A DNA stretch of 64,000 nt. Origin: Thermoprotei archaeon (GTDB lineage Archaea; Thermoproteota; Thermoprotei; Gearchaeales; WAQG01). Below, piece by piece: positions 17,462 through 26,304 of the stretch. Position 1 is the first letter of the stretch, and each line of letters starts with the position of its first letter. The stretch is from assembly GCA_038881895.1 (NCBI GenBank), contig JAVZOV010000001.1:310001-374000 (forward strand), read 5' to 3'. The notes below the pieces were generated by a model. It saw only the letters and a list, made by a program, of their open reading frames with translations. It had not been told where the DNA came from and ran no database searches. The position numbers and the translations under genes are program-made.

Positions 17462-17545
17462 AACAATCATACATCCATGCATCAACTTTAATTTGATTAA
17501 TAAGGACAGCAAAGAGTGTATATTATATTTTTTTATAGTTAAACC

Positions 17546-17746
17546 ATGCTAAATGAGTATTATCGAGGATTTGAGGATGCTATAGAATTATGTTTACATA
17601 AAGTAGAGAAGTCAAAAACAATGGAAGAGGCTAAGAAATTATTGGAAGATATCCTCTCACTCCTTAAAGAACAAAAAATCGTGCAACTAGAAAAAGATTT
17701 AAGAGAATTGAGTATTGGAAAATCTAAAGGTCAAGAATGTCTCTAA
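17546..17746 (+). CDS. Uncharacterised 66-residue helical protein
   Basis: MLNEYYRGFEDAIELCLHKV, then charged helical segments with heptad-like leucines (LLEDILSLLKEQKIVQLEKDLREL). It is probably an all-helical, perhaps dimerising, cytoplasmic protein. A TATA-like TATATTATATTTTTTTATAG precedes the ATG closely. Its 3' end overlaps the convergent winged-helix gene by 23 bases. I know no family for it. Confidence 0.55.
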   Translation: MLNEYYRGFEDAIELCLHKVEKSKTMEEAKKLLEDILSLLKEQKIVQLEKDLRELSIGKSKGQECL

Positions 17747-18008
17747 TTTTAATTAAAAATTCAGCAACTTTACGACCTCGTTCGGTTAATTTTATGATTC
17801 TTCTTCTAGGAAAAAACTCTTCCCTATCCTCTACGACCAAACCGCTCTTAAGGAGGACAGGGAGTGTAGAGTAAAATGTTGTACGGTTAATGTTACCCTC
17901 CTCCATAATGCTAGTAACTGTGAGAGGCCCCTGTTCAAATAATAATATGAGTATTGTTGTAGCATGTGTATGTTCAATTACTGATATACCTCTTCTCATC
18001 CTAAACAA
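17724..18008 (-). CDS. Small winged-helix transcriptional regulator
   Basis: A 94-residue protein that is one winged helix: ATTILILLFEQGPLTVTSIMEEGNI, recognition helix NRTTFYSTLPVLLKSGLVV and wing DREEFFPRRRIIKLTERG, followed by a final helix. This is the MarR/PadR-like layout of many small archaeal regulators. No sensor domain. It converges with, and overlaps by 23 bases, the 66-residue helical protein. Target unknown. Confidence 0.8.
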   Translation of the reverse strand: MFRMRRGISVIEHTHATTILILLFEQGPLTVTSIMEEGNINRTTFYSTLPVLLKSGLVVEDREEFFPRRRIIKLTERGRKVAEFLIKIRDILDL

Positions 18009-18098
18009 CGACTGAAAATGTAACCTATCAAATTATCGTCCGTATTCTGTAGTACAGAAACCAAAACACTTATTAATAAGCGCAAATTTATAAAAAAC

Positions 18099-18236
18099 AT
18101 GAAAAGAAGTTACATAATTCTCATATACTATGAAATTGAAACAGAGTTGACAAAGGAAGAATTAAAAGAGCTAGTAGAGAATAACAAGATACAACTAAAT
18201 ACAAAACCAAGGATTACAATACTAGAAAAAGTATGA
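18099..18236 (+). CDS. Possible 45-residue protein
   Basis: A short frame MKRSYIILIYYEIETELTKE, then ELKELVENNKIQLNTKPRIT, ending LEKV. The hydrophobic strand and the following amphipathic helix look like protein, and a TATA-like TTATTAATAAG at 18070-18080 would give a leaderless message at ATG 18099. It is too short to be sure and I recognise no family. Confidence 0.4.
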   Translation: MKRSYIILIYYEIETELTKEELKELVENNKIQLNTKPRITILEKV

Positions 18237-18285
18237 TCAAATTTTTCCAACAATGAGCATTATATAAAACAATTGTTCCAAAATA

Positions 18286-19287
18286 TTAGATGGTGATCAT
18301 GATTTTTCCGTCTCTATCTTTTGAGAACAAACTTACAAGTGCTTCAATTCCTTGATCTAGATTATACTTTTTCCATATCTTCACTTTAAATTTTCCATCA
18401 TTAGCTAATTTAATAATATCTAAAAGTTCTCTCCTAGTTCCGCCAGTAGATCCTATAAGTTTGAGTTGTCTAGAGTATAAAGTTCTAATTGGAACTTTCA
18501 GTTCATCACCAGTCAATGCACCAAATGTTATAAGCTTACCATTTAAACCTAAAAGTTTCATGCTAAATTCCATAGTACTCGATCCTAGCGGATCAATAAC
18601 AACATCAGCCATTTTCCCATCACTTATTCTTTCTACGATCTCACTAGCATTTTGTAGCTCAGTAACTTCATCAGCGCCAAAATCCTTAATCCATTGCTTC
18701 CTCGATACAGCAACAACCTTTGCCCCCATCATTTTTGCAAATTGTACAGCAAAAATACCAGTATTGCCTGAAGCTCCTATTACTACAACTAAATCTCCAG
18801 GAGAAATCGAAACTTGCTTAAAGGCATGATATGAGGTTAACGCTCCTACCGGTAAACTAGCAGCAATGTCCCAATCAACATTATCTTCGATTTTAAACAC
18901 ATTATTTTCAGAAACCAGAGCATACTCTGCAAACCCACCGTTAGAAATTACACCTATTATACCACCATTCCTGCAAAGCATCTCGTAACCTGAAACACAC
19001 ATGTCACATGTTCCGTCAAAAATCCTATTATAAACAATAACTCTATCCCCAGGTTTAACGTTTACAACATGATCACCAACTTTCTCTATGAATCCAGCAA
19101 ACTCTGCCCCAGGTATATGTGGTAATGGTCTCACATTTCTTATCGCAGTGACCGTACTATAATCTATAGGATTTACGCTAGCCCTAACAACTTTCACTAA
19201 AACTTCATGACTCCCTAGAGAAGGTTTTTCCGCATCTAAGACTTTTAAATTTTCTAAACCATTCTTTTCAAACATCAAAGCTTTCAT
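18286..19287 (-). CDS. Zinc-type alcohol dehydrogenase-like (MDR) oxidoreductase
   Basis: About 333 residues of the medium-chain dehydrogenase/reductase family, starting MKALMFEKNG (ATG 19287; the longer frame to 19329 adds residues atypical of the family). Visible parts are IPGAEFAGFIEKVGDHV, a structural-zinc-like loop GTCDMCVSGYEMLC and the Rossmann motif VVIGASGNTGIFAVQFAKMMGAKVVAVSRK. In this loop there are three cysteines rather than four. The catalytic-zinc region has E rather than the usual GHE (GAEFAG), so it may act as a quinone-reductase-like or zinc-poor member. Substrate unknown. It lies alone, upstream of the gene-free element at 19378. Confidence 0.85.
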   Translation of the reverse strand: MKALMFEKNGLENLKVLDAEKPSLGSHEVLVKVVRASVNPIDYSTVTAIRNVRPLPHIPGAEFAGFIEKVGDHVVNVKPGDRVIVYNRIFDGTCDMCVSGYEMLCRNGGIIGVISNGGFAEYALVSENNVFKIEDNVDWDIAASLPVGALTSYHAFKQVSISPGDLVVVIGASGNTGIFAVQFAKMMGAKVVAVSRKQWIKDFGADEVTELQNASEIVERISDGKMADVVIDPLGSSTMEFSMKLLGLNGKLITFGALTGDELKVPIRTLYSRQLKLIGSTGGTRRELLDIIKLANDGKFKVKIWKKYNLDQGIEALVSLFSKDRDGKIMITI

Positions 19288-19377
19288 TTTAACATCAATA
19301 AATGCTAAGGGTTTAGGTGAATATATCAATTACTCAACAATTATTTTACAATCATCAGTCATTTACATGAATTTAAC

Positions 19378-19656
19378 TTTGACGGCGGGAAGTCTCCATC
19401 CGTAGGGGTGGGGATGAAGGCCGATAAGCTTATATTTTTTTCTCGTTGTATTTATCATTGTTTGCTTGGTTGGCAGACCTAGTAGGCATGGGACAGGACG
19501 AAAGAGACGCCTGCTGAGGGCAAGACCTCCGTAACCCACCTTCCACACAGGATTCCCGAAACGGTCTCACTTGCCGAGACCTCCGCTGTGGGTGAGTGGA
19601 GATCGAGTCTGTCCGTGGAAGCAGGAAGCCACCTGCGAAAGCTGGTGGTAGTTCAC
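19378..19656 (+). mobile_element. Gene-free IS605-like element, family A, copy 1 (omega-RNA-like)
   Basis: A 279-bp element nearly identical to 51297-51570. Both copies follow the flank TTTAAC and end in GTAGTTCAC, the sort of paired cleavage sites used by HUH transposases of the IS200/IS605 group. The left end has an imperfect hairpin (CATCC/GGATG around GTAGGGGT). The right end has the hairpin CCACCTGC-GAAA-GCTGGTGG followed by TAGTTCAC. The interior is GC-rich and structured, with no convincing reading frame. Neither tnpA nor tnpB of this type is in the window. It fills most of the 19330-19809 gap; the rest is AT-rich and featureless. Confidence 0.75.
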
Positions 19657-19809
19657 TTACAGAATCTTGATTCTTTTTGCATTATTCCATAGAACATCAT
19701 TCAACGTGCTTTTCTAATAATGGAGAATTTTACTTTAGTAATCTTTTCAGACATGCATGAAGCAGCAAACTTAGTATCTTCATGTTAAATCTATGAAAGA
19801 ATGCTATGT

Positions 19810-21063
19810 TTAGTTTTGTATTGTTTCTTGGTACACTGCGAGTGTTGATTTTGCTACATGGTCCCATGTAAAGAATTGTAGTACTCTTTTTCTTCCGTTT
19901 TTGCCCCATTGTTTCGCTCTGTTTTCGTCTTTTAATATTTCTTTTATTCCCCATGATATGTCTGTTGGATCTGCCCCGTTTATGTGTACTCCACATTGTT
20001 CTGGTCCTGATGGTATAACTTGTTCTCTAAATCCGCTTATTCCTCTTGCTCCTACTACGACTGGTTTTTCCATTGCCATCGCTTCTAGGCTTACAATTCC
20101 GAATGGTTCTGAGAGTGATGGGAATACGCAGAGGTCTGCAAGAGCATAGTGTAGTATTCTTTCTTCTTCTGTGAGCCATTTTGATATGAAGATGACGTTA
20201 TCTTTAATGTTTAGCCTTTGTGTGAGGTTTACGAGATCTTGGTACTGTTCTCCCTTCCCTATTATTATGAGTTTTGTTTTCGGGTATTCGCTTAGCACGA
20301 GTGGTAGTGCTTGTATGAGATTTTGTACTCCTTTGACCCATGTGAGTCTTCCTACAAATAGTACAGTTTTTTCATCACTTGCTATTCCATATGTTGCTCT
20401 GAGGTTATTAACATCTTCTTGTTTAATTTTTGTTGGATCGTATTTTGTTGGGTCCACACCATTCCATACGACTCTTATTTTTTCTACCGGATATCCTATT
20501 GTTGCTAGGTGGTCTCTCATTGCGTATGATACTGTTACTATTTTATCTGAATTTTGCGCCATTGTGCGTTCTAGGTATTTTATGACTGATGATCCATCAC
20601 TACTTCTCTGTTCTTCTGTTGAGTGAACGTGAAAGATTGCTTTCTGGTTTGGGCTTTCTGTTTTTATTATGAGCCCTGCAATGGAGGAGAGCCAATCATG
20701 AATTGCTATTATATCATATTCCTCTTTTTCTTGCTTCATGAGTAGGTTAAACATTTTTGATGCCGTGAGCACGTTGTAAATGAAAACATCGTTAAAGAAT
20801 TTCAAGTGAGTGCCCCATCTTGCTAGATCTTCTGTTACTATGAAAGGAAAAACTTTTGATGCATCCACTATTAGCGGTCTGTGTATTTCTATTCCTTTCC
20901 ATACTTCTCTTGTTTTGAGCGTACCATCGTTTAATGTGAAAACCGTGACATCGTGCCCTAGTTCTACATATTTTCTAGTGACCTCTATTGCGTATGTCCC
21001 CAGTCCACCTACAAGTCTTGGATAGAATTCCCATACAAAGAACGCTATCCTCATTTTCATCAA
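19810..21063 (-). CDS. Glycosyltransferase family 4 (glycogen-synthase-like)
   Basis: A 417-residue GT-B glycosyltransferase. N-terminal RIAFFVWEFYPRLVGGLGTYAIE carries the glycine-rich acceptor/donor loop, and the C-terminal half has VLFVGRLTWVKGVQNLIQAL and the family signature CVFPSLSEPFGIVSLEAMAMEKPVV, where the Glu of EPFG contacts the nucleotide sugar. Such proteins in archaea act as glycogen/alpha-glucan synthases or sugar transferases. The neighbouring gene upstream (21177-22919) is a second synthase of the GT5 type reading the same way, 114 bases away, which suggests a shared role in glycogen metabolism. Start MKMRIAFF (21060) or the preceding ATG 21063. Confidence 0.9.
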   Translation of the reverse strand: MMKMRIAFFVWEFYPRLVGGLGTYAIEVTRKYVELGHDVTVFTLNDGTLKTREVWKGIEIHRPLIVDASKVFPFIVTEDLARWGTHLKFFNDVFIYNVLTASKMFNLLMKQEKEEYDIIAIHDWLSSIAGLIIKTESPNQKAIFHVHSTEEQRSSDGSSVIKYLERTMAQNSDKIVTVSYAMRDHLATIGYPVEKIRVVWNGVDPTKYDPTKIKQEDVNNLRATYGIASDEKTVLFVGRLTWVKGVQNLIQALPLVLSEYPKTKLIIIGKGEQYQDLVNLTQRLNIKDNVIFISKWLTEEERILHYALADLCVFPSLSEPFGIVSLEAMAMEKPVVVGARGISGFREQVIPSGPEQCGVHINGADPTDISWGIKEILKDENRAKQWGKNGRKRVLQFFTWDHVAKSTLAVYQETIQN

Positions 21064-21176
21064 AAAAATATGATCTTATACAATACTTAAACTTATTTAT
21101 TTTAATGTTTTATGTAGGTTGTTTCTTGCAAAGGGATTAAAGCATTGTTCTTCAATAATGCTCACTAATGTTTTTG

Positions 21177-22919
21177 TTAGATATTTGTATATCTTTGTGA
21201 AGAGTTTCTGTATGCTGTTGTATAGATTTCTAGTGCTTTTTTCGCTGAATGTTCCCATCGGAAGTTTTCGTTGACTCTTTTTATCCCGTTTTCTCTTATT
21301 TTATTATAAAATGTTGGATCTGACATCACAAGTTCTCTTAGTTCTCTTATTGTTATCATGTCTATTAGGTCTGTTTTCAGTAATGCTGGGTTTTCTGAGA
21401 TCTGTGATGCTATTAGGATTGATGTGATGGCTTCTGCTAGTTCTTTGGGGTTTTCTGGTTTTACTAGGATTCCGTTTGATTCCTCTTCATATTCTCTTAT
21501 GTCCAAGATTATCTCACTTAAACCTCCAACTCTTGATGCTACTACAGGTGTTCCTAAAGCTAACGATTCTATTGCCATTATACCAAATGGCTCCCATCTG
21601 GATGGTGCAGCATAAGTATCTGACGCTAAATATGCCAGTTGGTATATGCTCTGTGCTATACCATAGATGATCCTTAAATTATCCTTAAATTGTATGGTGT
21701 ACTTTGCGTACTCTTTTATTAGTTCTTCGGATCCCCACACTGGTAGAAGAAGTATTAGGATTTTCGTATCCGGTAATATTTCGATAACACTTGGTATCGC
21801 ATCCATAAGTATGTCAACACCCTTTTGTATACTTACTCTACCTGTCATTAAAACTAGCGGGCCATCACTTGCGAATGGTACGATTTTTCCATTACCCAAG
21901 AACGGGTAATCTGATATTGAGTATACTATTCTCTGCAGCTTTTCATCATTTATTATTGGTTCGTTTTCATCTAAATTCCCTATTGCATACATTAGTAGGT
22001 ATTTCCTTAAGTGCTCTCTCTTTAACCTATCCAAGTTCTCTAATTTCAAATATGATATTATTTGTTTACCATGATAACTTATAACGTTTTTGATTACATC
22101 GTCATAATTCCAATCTGTTCCATTATAAACATACAAAGATTTGGCTTTTAGTTCAGCACCTAAAGTTTTTAATACACTGTTCCTATCTTTCATGAGAAAA
22201 CTTTTACTTACAGTGACTAGAATATCAGATTCGTACGCGCCAATTTTTTCTAATCTTCCTTTGCATCTGAGCCAGACATCTTTAAGCGTTACTTTCTGCG
22301 CTTTTGAGTTTATTATTATAGTATGCGCATTATCTTCTAATCCACAATGATCATGAAAATATTTCCATGTAGATTTCTCACCAGTAAGCAAATGTATGTG
22401 AAATACTGATATGATACTGAAATTATTATTTTCCAGCACTTGTCTTGCAGCTATCATGGCTGGTACTGAGTGCCAATCATGAGCATGTATTATGTGAGGT
22501 ATTAGTAAGTTGTCAGCTTTTATAATATGTTCTGTTAATTTCCTCACAGACCTACTAAAGAGCCAAACTTTATCTCTAAGCTCAGGACCATAAACCGCAG
22601 TATTATTGAGAGCTTCAGAACCCGGAGAATTACCCTCAATTAGATATATGCTAACATTGTTTAGTTTACCACGTTCAACAATTATCGGTAACTCATCAAT
22701 AGCTCCTGGCCATAATTTGAATGTCGTAAATCCTTCTAACTGTAGAAGTTTACGAATTTTTTCTGACTTATGAGAACCGTGACTTGGCATTATGATAGAA
22801 ACATTAAGATAACTGGAAAGCGCTTTACTCAAGTTGTAAACAGCTTCACCTAATCCTCCGACTTTTACAATATTAGATGCTTCAAAACCAAGCATCCAAA
22901 CATTTTCAAACTCTAGCAT
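21177..22919 (-). CDS. Glycogen/starch synthase-type glycosyltransferase (GT5)
   Basis: About 580 residues. It opens VWMLGFEASNIVKVGGLGEAVYNLSKAL, the glycogen-synthase catalytic-domain start with the KxGGL loop that binds ADP/UDP-glucose. HAHDWHSVPAMIA follows, then VLMTGRVSIQKGVDILMDAIP and the C-terminal signature DTYAAPSRWEPFGIMAIESLALG. Start ATG 22919 (MLEFENVWML) is chosen over 22952 because the added residues are Cys-rich and atypical. The middle region (residues about 200-330) is longer than in bacterial GlgA, as in archaeal GT5 members. It should elongate alpha-1,4-glucan; sugar donor not determinable. Confidence 0.88.
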   Translation of the reverse strand: MLEFENVWMLGFEASNIVKVGGLGEAVYNLSKALSSYLNVSIIMPSHGSHKSEKIRKLLQLEGFTTFKLWPGAIDELPIIVERGKLNNVSIYLIEGNSPGSEALNNTAVYGPELRDKVWLFSRSVRKLTEHIIKADNLLIPHIIHAHDWHSVPAMIAARQVLENNNFSIISVFHIHLLTGEKSTWKYFHDHCGLEDNAHTIIINSKAQKVTLKDVWLRCKGRLEKIGAYESDILVTVSKSFLMKDRNSVLKTLGAELKAKSLYVYNGTDWNYDDVIKNVISYHGKQIISYLKLENLDRLKREHLRKYLLMYAIGNLDENEPIINDEKLQRIVYSISDYPFLGNGKIVPFASDGPLVLMTGRVSIQKGVDILMDAIPSVIEILPDTKILILLLPVWGSEELIKEYAKYTIQFKDNLRIIYGIAQSIYQLAYLASDTYAAPSRWEPFGIMAIESLALGTPVVASRVGGLSEIILDIREYEEESNGILVKPENPKELAEAITSILIASQISENPALLKTDLIDMITIRELRELVMSDPTFYNKIRENGIKRVNENFRWEHSAKKALEIYTTAYRNSSQRYTNI

Positions 22920-22977
22920 TAGATAATCACACCTACAATTCTCACTATCCAAATTTATACCTCATCGTTAAATAACA

Positions 22978-23165
22978 TTTTGCAGAAGAGTTCAACAAGA
23001 AAACCTAGAAACCTCAATGGAAATTATTCAGGCATTTAGATGTGGATACTTCCGGGTATGTTGCTATGAAGAAGCAGAAGTACACACTTGATAACACCTA
23101 GAACTTGGTGAAGCCTTAACAGGAAATCGAGGACTTCCTGACTTTAATGCAGTGCCAGCAATAGA
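22978..23165 (+). repeat. Remnant repeat R1 (TTTTGCAGAAGAGTTCAAC)
   Basis: The stretch beginning at 22979 (TTTTGCAGAAGAGTTCAAC) recurs at 26006 in the same direction with small changes, and weaker similarity follows. Broken frames read FAEEFNKK in both. It looks like two eroded remnants of one mobile element that I cannot name, on either side of the lipoylation operon and the HpcH gene. No intact gene lies in 22953-23171. Confidence 0.4.
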
Positions 23166-23171
23166 CAAGAG

Positions 23172-23978
23172 TTAAGTTGTTCCTTTCATGTTCCATGTTT
23201 CTGTTGAATATTTGTTGTAATATAATATGTTTGCGGTTTCTAGTTCTTCTTCTGTTAGTGTTGAGCTGAATACATTTATTGGATTGAGTGTTTGTGTAAA
23301 TCCCTGTATCATTGATTTTATGATTTGTTTTGTGCTTATGTTGTTTAGTATGTTTTTAAGGCTTGTTATTCTTTGTTGTAGTTGTTGTGGTGTTGTATTT
23401 GGTGTTTTTATGACTTTTAGCCATGTTTCTGGATGGAAATCTAGGAGTAATGTTCCATGTTGGAGTAGTGCATACGGTTCTCTTCGTTGTGCGTTTCCTG
23501 AGATTTTTTTGTTATGTACTATGATGTCACTTTGCGCATTTCTTAGGTAGCATAAGTTTTGTTCTTCTATTGTGTTTTGTGTTGTTCCTGTTTGGGCTTC
23601 TATTCCTAGGATTTCTAATGTGTTTGCTATTCCTCTTGCTATTCTTGTTGCTGAGTTTACTACATCTATTTGGTAAATTTCGTGATCCTTAGATAATACC
23701 ACGCTATATGTTAGTTCAGAATTTTCTTGGTGAAGTATTGCTCCTCCACCTGTGATTCTTCTTACTAATTTGAATCCATGTCTTTTTATTTCTTCCATAT
23801 CTACTGTTTGATGCGCTATTTGCCTTCTTCCTATACTGACACCTGATGGTAGCCACATGTATATTCTCAGTGTGTCAAAGTCGTAGTGCGGCCTGTGTAT
23901 CATGATAGCCTCGTCTATTGCCATGTTAAGCCACGGATCTCTGGGACCGTCTATGATGATTCTTAGTGGGTTTTTCAT
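23172..23978 (-). CDS. lplA: Lipoate-protein ligase A family
   Basis: A 268-residue biotin/lipoate ligase-fold protein. It has PWLNMAIDEAI, the nucleotide-binding RRITGGGAILHQENSELTYSVV and the SDIIVHNKKISGNAQRR segment with the catalytic Lys, then LLQHGTLLLDF. It would attach lipoate or transfer octanoyl to a carrier protein. The separate C-terminal domain of bacterial LplA is missing, as in archaeal two-part ligases; no LplB-like gene is seen here. It is the last gene of a three-gene operon after a lipoyl domain protein and lipA (6 bases from lipA). The coding strand is strongly A/C-rich. Confidence 0.9.
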   Translation of the reverse strand: MKNPLRIIIDGPRDPWLNMAIDEAIMIHRPHYDFDTLRIYMWLPSGVSIGRRQIAHQTVDMEEIKRHGFKLVRRITGGGAILHQENSELTYSVVLSKDHEIYQIDVVNSATRIARGIANTLEILGIEAQTGTTQNTIEEQNLCYLRNAQSDIIVHNKKISGNAQRREPYALLQHGTLLLDFHPETWLKVIKTPNTTPQQLQQRITSLKNILNNISTKQIIKSMIQGFTQTLNPINVFSSTLTEEELETANILYYNKYSTETWNMKGTT

Positions 23979-23984
23979 AGCTGA

Positions 23985-24863
23985 TCAACGAATAAGTGTT
24001 TGTTGATTTTTTATTGCGCTGAGGTATGCATCTTTTGCTTTGTATGATGTTCTTGCTAATGGTGATGCGACTACATACGTAAAGCCTAGTTTGAGAGCTT
24101 CGTTTTGTAATGTTTTGAACTCATTCTGTGTATAATATTTATGTACTGGTAATTGTTTAGTGCTTGGTCTCATGTACTGTGAGAGTACTAATATATCGAC
24201 CTTAACTTTTCTTAGATCTTTCATTGTCTCAATTAGTTCCTCATATGTTTCTCCTAGCCCAAGTAGTATGGATGATTTCGTGATAAGCGTTGGGTTAAGT
24301 TCTTTTGCTATCTTTAACACTTTCAGGCTTTGTTGGTAGCTAGCTCTTCTATCTCTTACCAATGGAGTTAGTCTTTCTACAGTTTCGATGTTGTGCGCCA
24401 ACACATCTACACGCGCATCTATAACTTTTTTAATACTTTGATGCTCTCCTCGAAAGTCTGGTATTAATGCCTCGACTATGATCGTTGAATTGAGTTCTTT
24501 GATTGCTTTTATTGTTTTTGCAAAGTGTTCTGCTCCACCATCTAATAAATCATCCCTATCTACAGAAGTTAGTGTAACATAATCGAGATTCATTTTTTTG
24601 ACTGCTAATGCTACTTTCATTGGTTCGTCATTGTCGAGTAGCATTGGGCGCCCTTTCATTACATAACAAAATCTACATCCTCGTGTACATATACTACCCA
24701 TTATCATGAATGTTGCTGTACCCATGCCCCAACATTCCATTATGTTTGGACAGAGCGCTTCTTCGCACACCGTTCTTAGACCAACATCATTTATTGTTTT
24801 TAGAACTTTTAAATAATCTTCATTGATCGTTACTCTGACCGTTGCCTTATTGTTCGTAAGCAA
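23985..24863 (-). CDS. lipA: Lipoyl synthase
   Basis: A 292-residue radical SAM enzyme that inserts two sulfurs into octanoyl-carrier protein. The auxiliary-cluster cysteines [12 protein letters not shown] and the SAM-cluster motif CTRGCRFC (C-x3-C-x2-C) are both visible, followed by [19 protein letters not shown] and the C-terminal region ending RTSYKAKD, which should supply the serine ligand in the RTSY/RSSY motif (here the RTS Ser). It lies 15 bases after the lipoyl-domain gene and 6 before lplA. The trio provides lipoyl assembly on a dedicated carrier. Confidence 0.95.
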   Translation of the reverse strand: MLTNNKATVRVTINEDYLKVLKTINDVGLRTVCEEALCPNIMECWGMGTATFMIMGSICTRGCRFCYVMKGRPMLLDNDEPMKVALAVKKMNLDYVTLTSVDRDDLLDGGAEHFAKTIKAIKELNSTIIVEALIPDFRGEHQSIKKVIDARVDVLAHNIETVERLTPLVRDRRASYQQSLKVLKIAKELNPTLITKSSILLGLGETYEELIETMKDLRKVKVDILVLSQYMRPSTKQLPVHKYYTQNEFKTLQNEALKLGFTYVVASPLARTSYKAKDAYLSAIKNQQTLIR

Positions 24864-24878
24864 GAAGCTCTCACCTAT

Positions 24879-25127
24879 TTAGGATCTTTCTATTAATGCG
24901 ATCAATGAACCTGGTTTAACAAGATCACCTTCAGCAATCATAACCTTAACAACATTCCCATCATACGGTGATTCTATGCCTAAAACAACCTTCTCAGTTT
25001 CAACTTCCGCAATCACTTCCCCTTTGACTACTCTATCCCCTGGTTTCTTACTTATTGAAATAACACGTCCATTCCAATCAGACCTCCTTGGCCAAATCTC
25101 TTCAGGAATTTTTATCTCAACAATCAT
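24879..25127 (-). CDS. Stand-alone lipoyl (E2-type) domain protein
   Basis: An 82-residue protein consisting of one biotinyl/lipoyl domain. The tip motif VETEKVVLGIESP presents the lysine that is lipoylated, as in E2 subunits of 2-oxoacid dehydrogenases (ETDK). The N-terminus IPEEIWPRRSDWNGRVISI and the DLVKPGSLIALIE end are complete, so this is not a broken E2: there is no linker, subunit-binding or catalytic domain after it. GcvH is longer and different. It begins the lipoylation operon and is the likely substrate of LipA and LplA. Which enzyme uses the lipoyl group is not visible in this window. Confidence 0.88.
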   Translation of the reverse strand: MIVEIKIPEEIWPRRSDWNGRVISISKKPGDRVVKGEVIAEVETEKVVLGIESPYDGNVVKVMIAEGDLVKPGSLIALIERS

Positions 25128-25207
25128 TTTAAAACACCTAATATTTTGTACTCTAGCAACAAAATAAACATTACTAATGAACTATATCTATTATTAAGAA
25201 TGTTCAA

Positions 25208-25972
25208 TTAGGTGAGTCGCCCGAGCGTTTTGAATGCATCAGTGTATCCTTTTATTAGATAACTGAGGTCATGTGACAGTGATATGAAATTGAAACCCTT
25301 TTTAGTCTTGCTTAACGCATCATCTGTGCTTTGGGCCATTATACCTGCGATTTTATTCATGGATTTTGCTGCATTAAGTACTTTGTTAAGTGCATTAATG
25401 TATCTTGGGTTATCGAATTCTCTAAAAATTCCTAATGATGCTGAGAGATCATTTGGTCCTATAAAAACCCCATTTATACCATCGACTGGGAGTATCTCAT
25501 CGACGTTCTCCACAGCTTCCACAGTTTCTATCTGAACAATCACTATGATTTCTTTGTTCGCTTGCTTAAAATATTCCTTCACATTTGTGAAACCATAGTT
25601 TGCGCATCTTCTAGGTCCTACACCTCTGATACCCTCTGGTGGATACCTTGTAGCTTTTATAACTCTTACCGCTTCATCCTTATTATTAACGTAGGGGACG
25701 ATTAACCCTTGTGCTCCTATGTCTAATGCTTGTTTTATCACTACAAAATCGTTCCATGGAACTCTAACAATGGGTGCGATTGTATTATTTTTAATAGCCA
25801 TCATGAGGAATTCAATATCTCTAATAGTTAACGGTGCATGCTCCATATCGAACACAAACCAATCAAAAGGTAAGTAAGAAAGAGCCTCAACAATCTCAGG
25901 ATAAGCCATGGTTATCCATGTACCATAAGTTGGCTCATTACGCGTAATCTTATCCATAAACTTAGGCATCAT
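25208..25972 (-). CDS. HpcH/HpaI-family aldolase
   Basis: A 254-residue class II aldolase of the HpcH/HpaI family (2-keto-3-deoxy-sugar acid or 4-hydroxy-2-oxo-acid lyases). Motifs are YGTWITMAYPEIVEAL, WFVFDMEHAPLTIRD, the metal-ligand segment IVQIETVEAVENVDEIL and VFIGPNDLSASLG. Glu and Asp in these two segments should bind the divalent metal. Substrate is uncertain; 2-keto-3-deoxy-L-rhamnonate and similar acids are possible. It has its own upstream region and diverges from the hem operon across about 330 bases. Confidence 0.88.
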   Translation of the reverse strand: MMPKFMDKITRNEPTYGTWITMAYPEIVEALSYLPFDWFVFDMEHAPLTIRDIEFLMMAIKNNTIAPIVRVPWNDFVVIKQALDIGAQGLIVPYVNNKDEAVRVIKATRYPPEGIRGVGPRRCANYGFTNVKEYFKQANKEIIVIVQIETVEAVENVDEILPVDGINGVFIGPNDLSASLGIFREFDNPRYINALNKVLNAAKSMNKIAGIMAQSTDDALSKTKKGFNFISLSHDLSYLIKGYTDAFKTLGRLT

Positions 25973-26004
25973 AGAAACTCAAACCATAGAATGCACACCT
26001 CTAA

Positions 26005-26180
26005 TTAAACTTTTGCAGAAGAATTCAACAAAAAAGTCCTCTAGGACAAATTGTCGACATACCTAAGTAGACACAAAACTTCAAACATGTTATATAATTA
26101 TCAAGCTGGTTATGAGCCACACACTCAGTTCAATAACATCCTTGACAATGTCCAGGACTTGGCATGATGAAACTTTAAGA
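26005..26180 (+). repeat. Remnant repeat R2 (partner of 22978-23165)
   Basis: TTTTGCAGAAGAATTCAAC at 26006-26024 matches R1 with one change. Following bases resemble R1 only loosely. With stops ignored it reads FAEEFNKKVL. It occupies the divergent gap between the HpcH gene and the hem promoter, so it is either an eroded insertion or shared sequence of unknown role. Confidence 0.4.
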
Positions 26181-26268
26181 TTGAGAAATAAAAAGCTCTT
26201 CTTTAGTTTAAGGAGAGTATAACTTGTTGTTATGTTTTGGTGATTTATTTGCATATTTTTAAACGCAA

Positions 26269-26304
26269 ATGTTTATACCATTAGTGAGCATTTCCTTATT
26301 TAGG
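26269..26304 (+). promoter_or_regulatory. Promoter of the hem operon
   Basis: A TATA box TTTATACC at 26272-26279 lies about 27 bases before the GTG at 26304, so the message should be leaderless. An extra AT block (ATATTTTTAAAC) lies near 26252. No palindrome typical of a repressor site is seen. Confidence 0.55.

Noticed and set aside
17240-17512. RNase P RNA or SRP RNA in the GC-rich island
   Set aside because: None of the conserved blocks of either RNA is visible, while left end, right-end hairpin and a second copy of the left end fit an IS605-like element.
19363-19548. Short minus-strand frames inside both family-A elements (also 51248-51466)
   Set aside because: Both copies carry them only because the elements are nearly identical; sequences are unlike protein and run through element ends.
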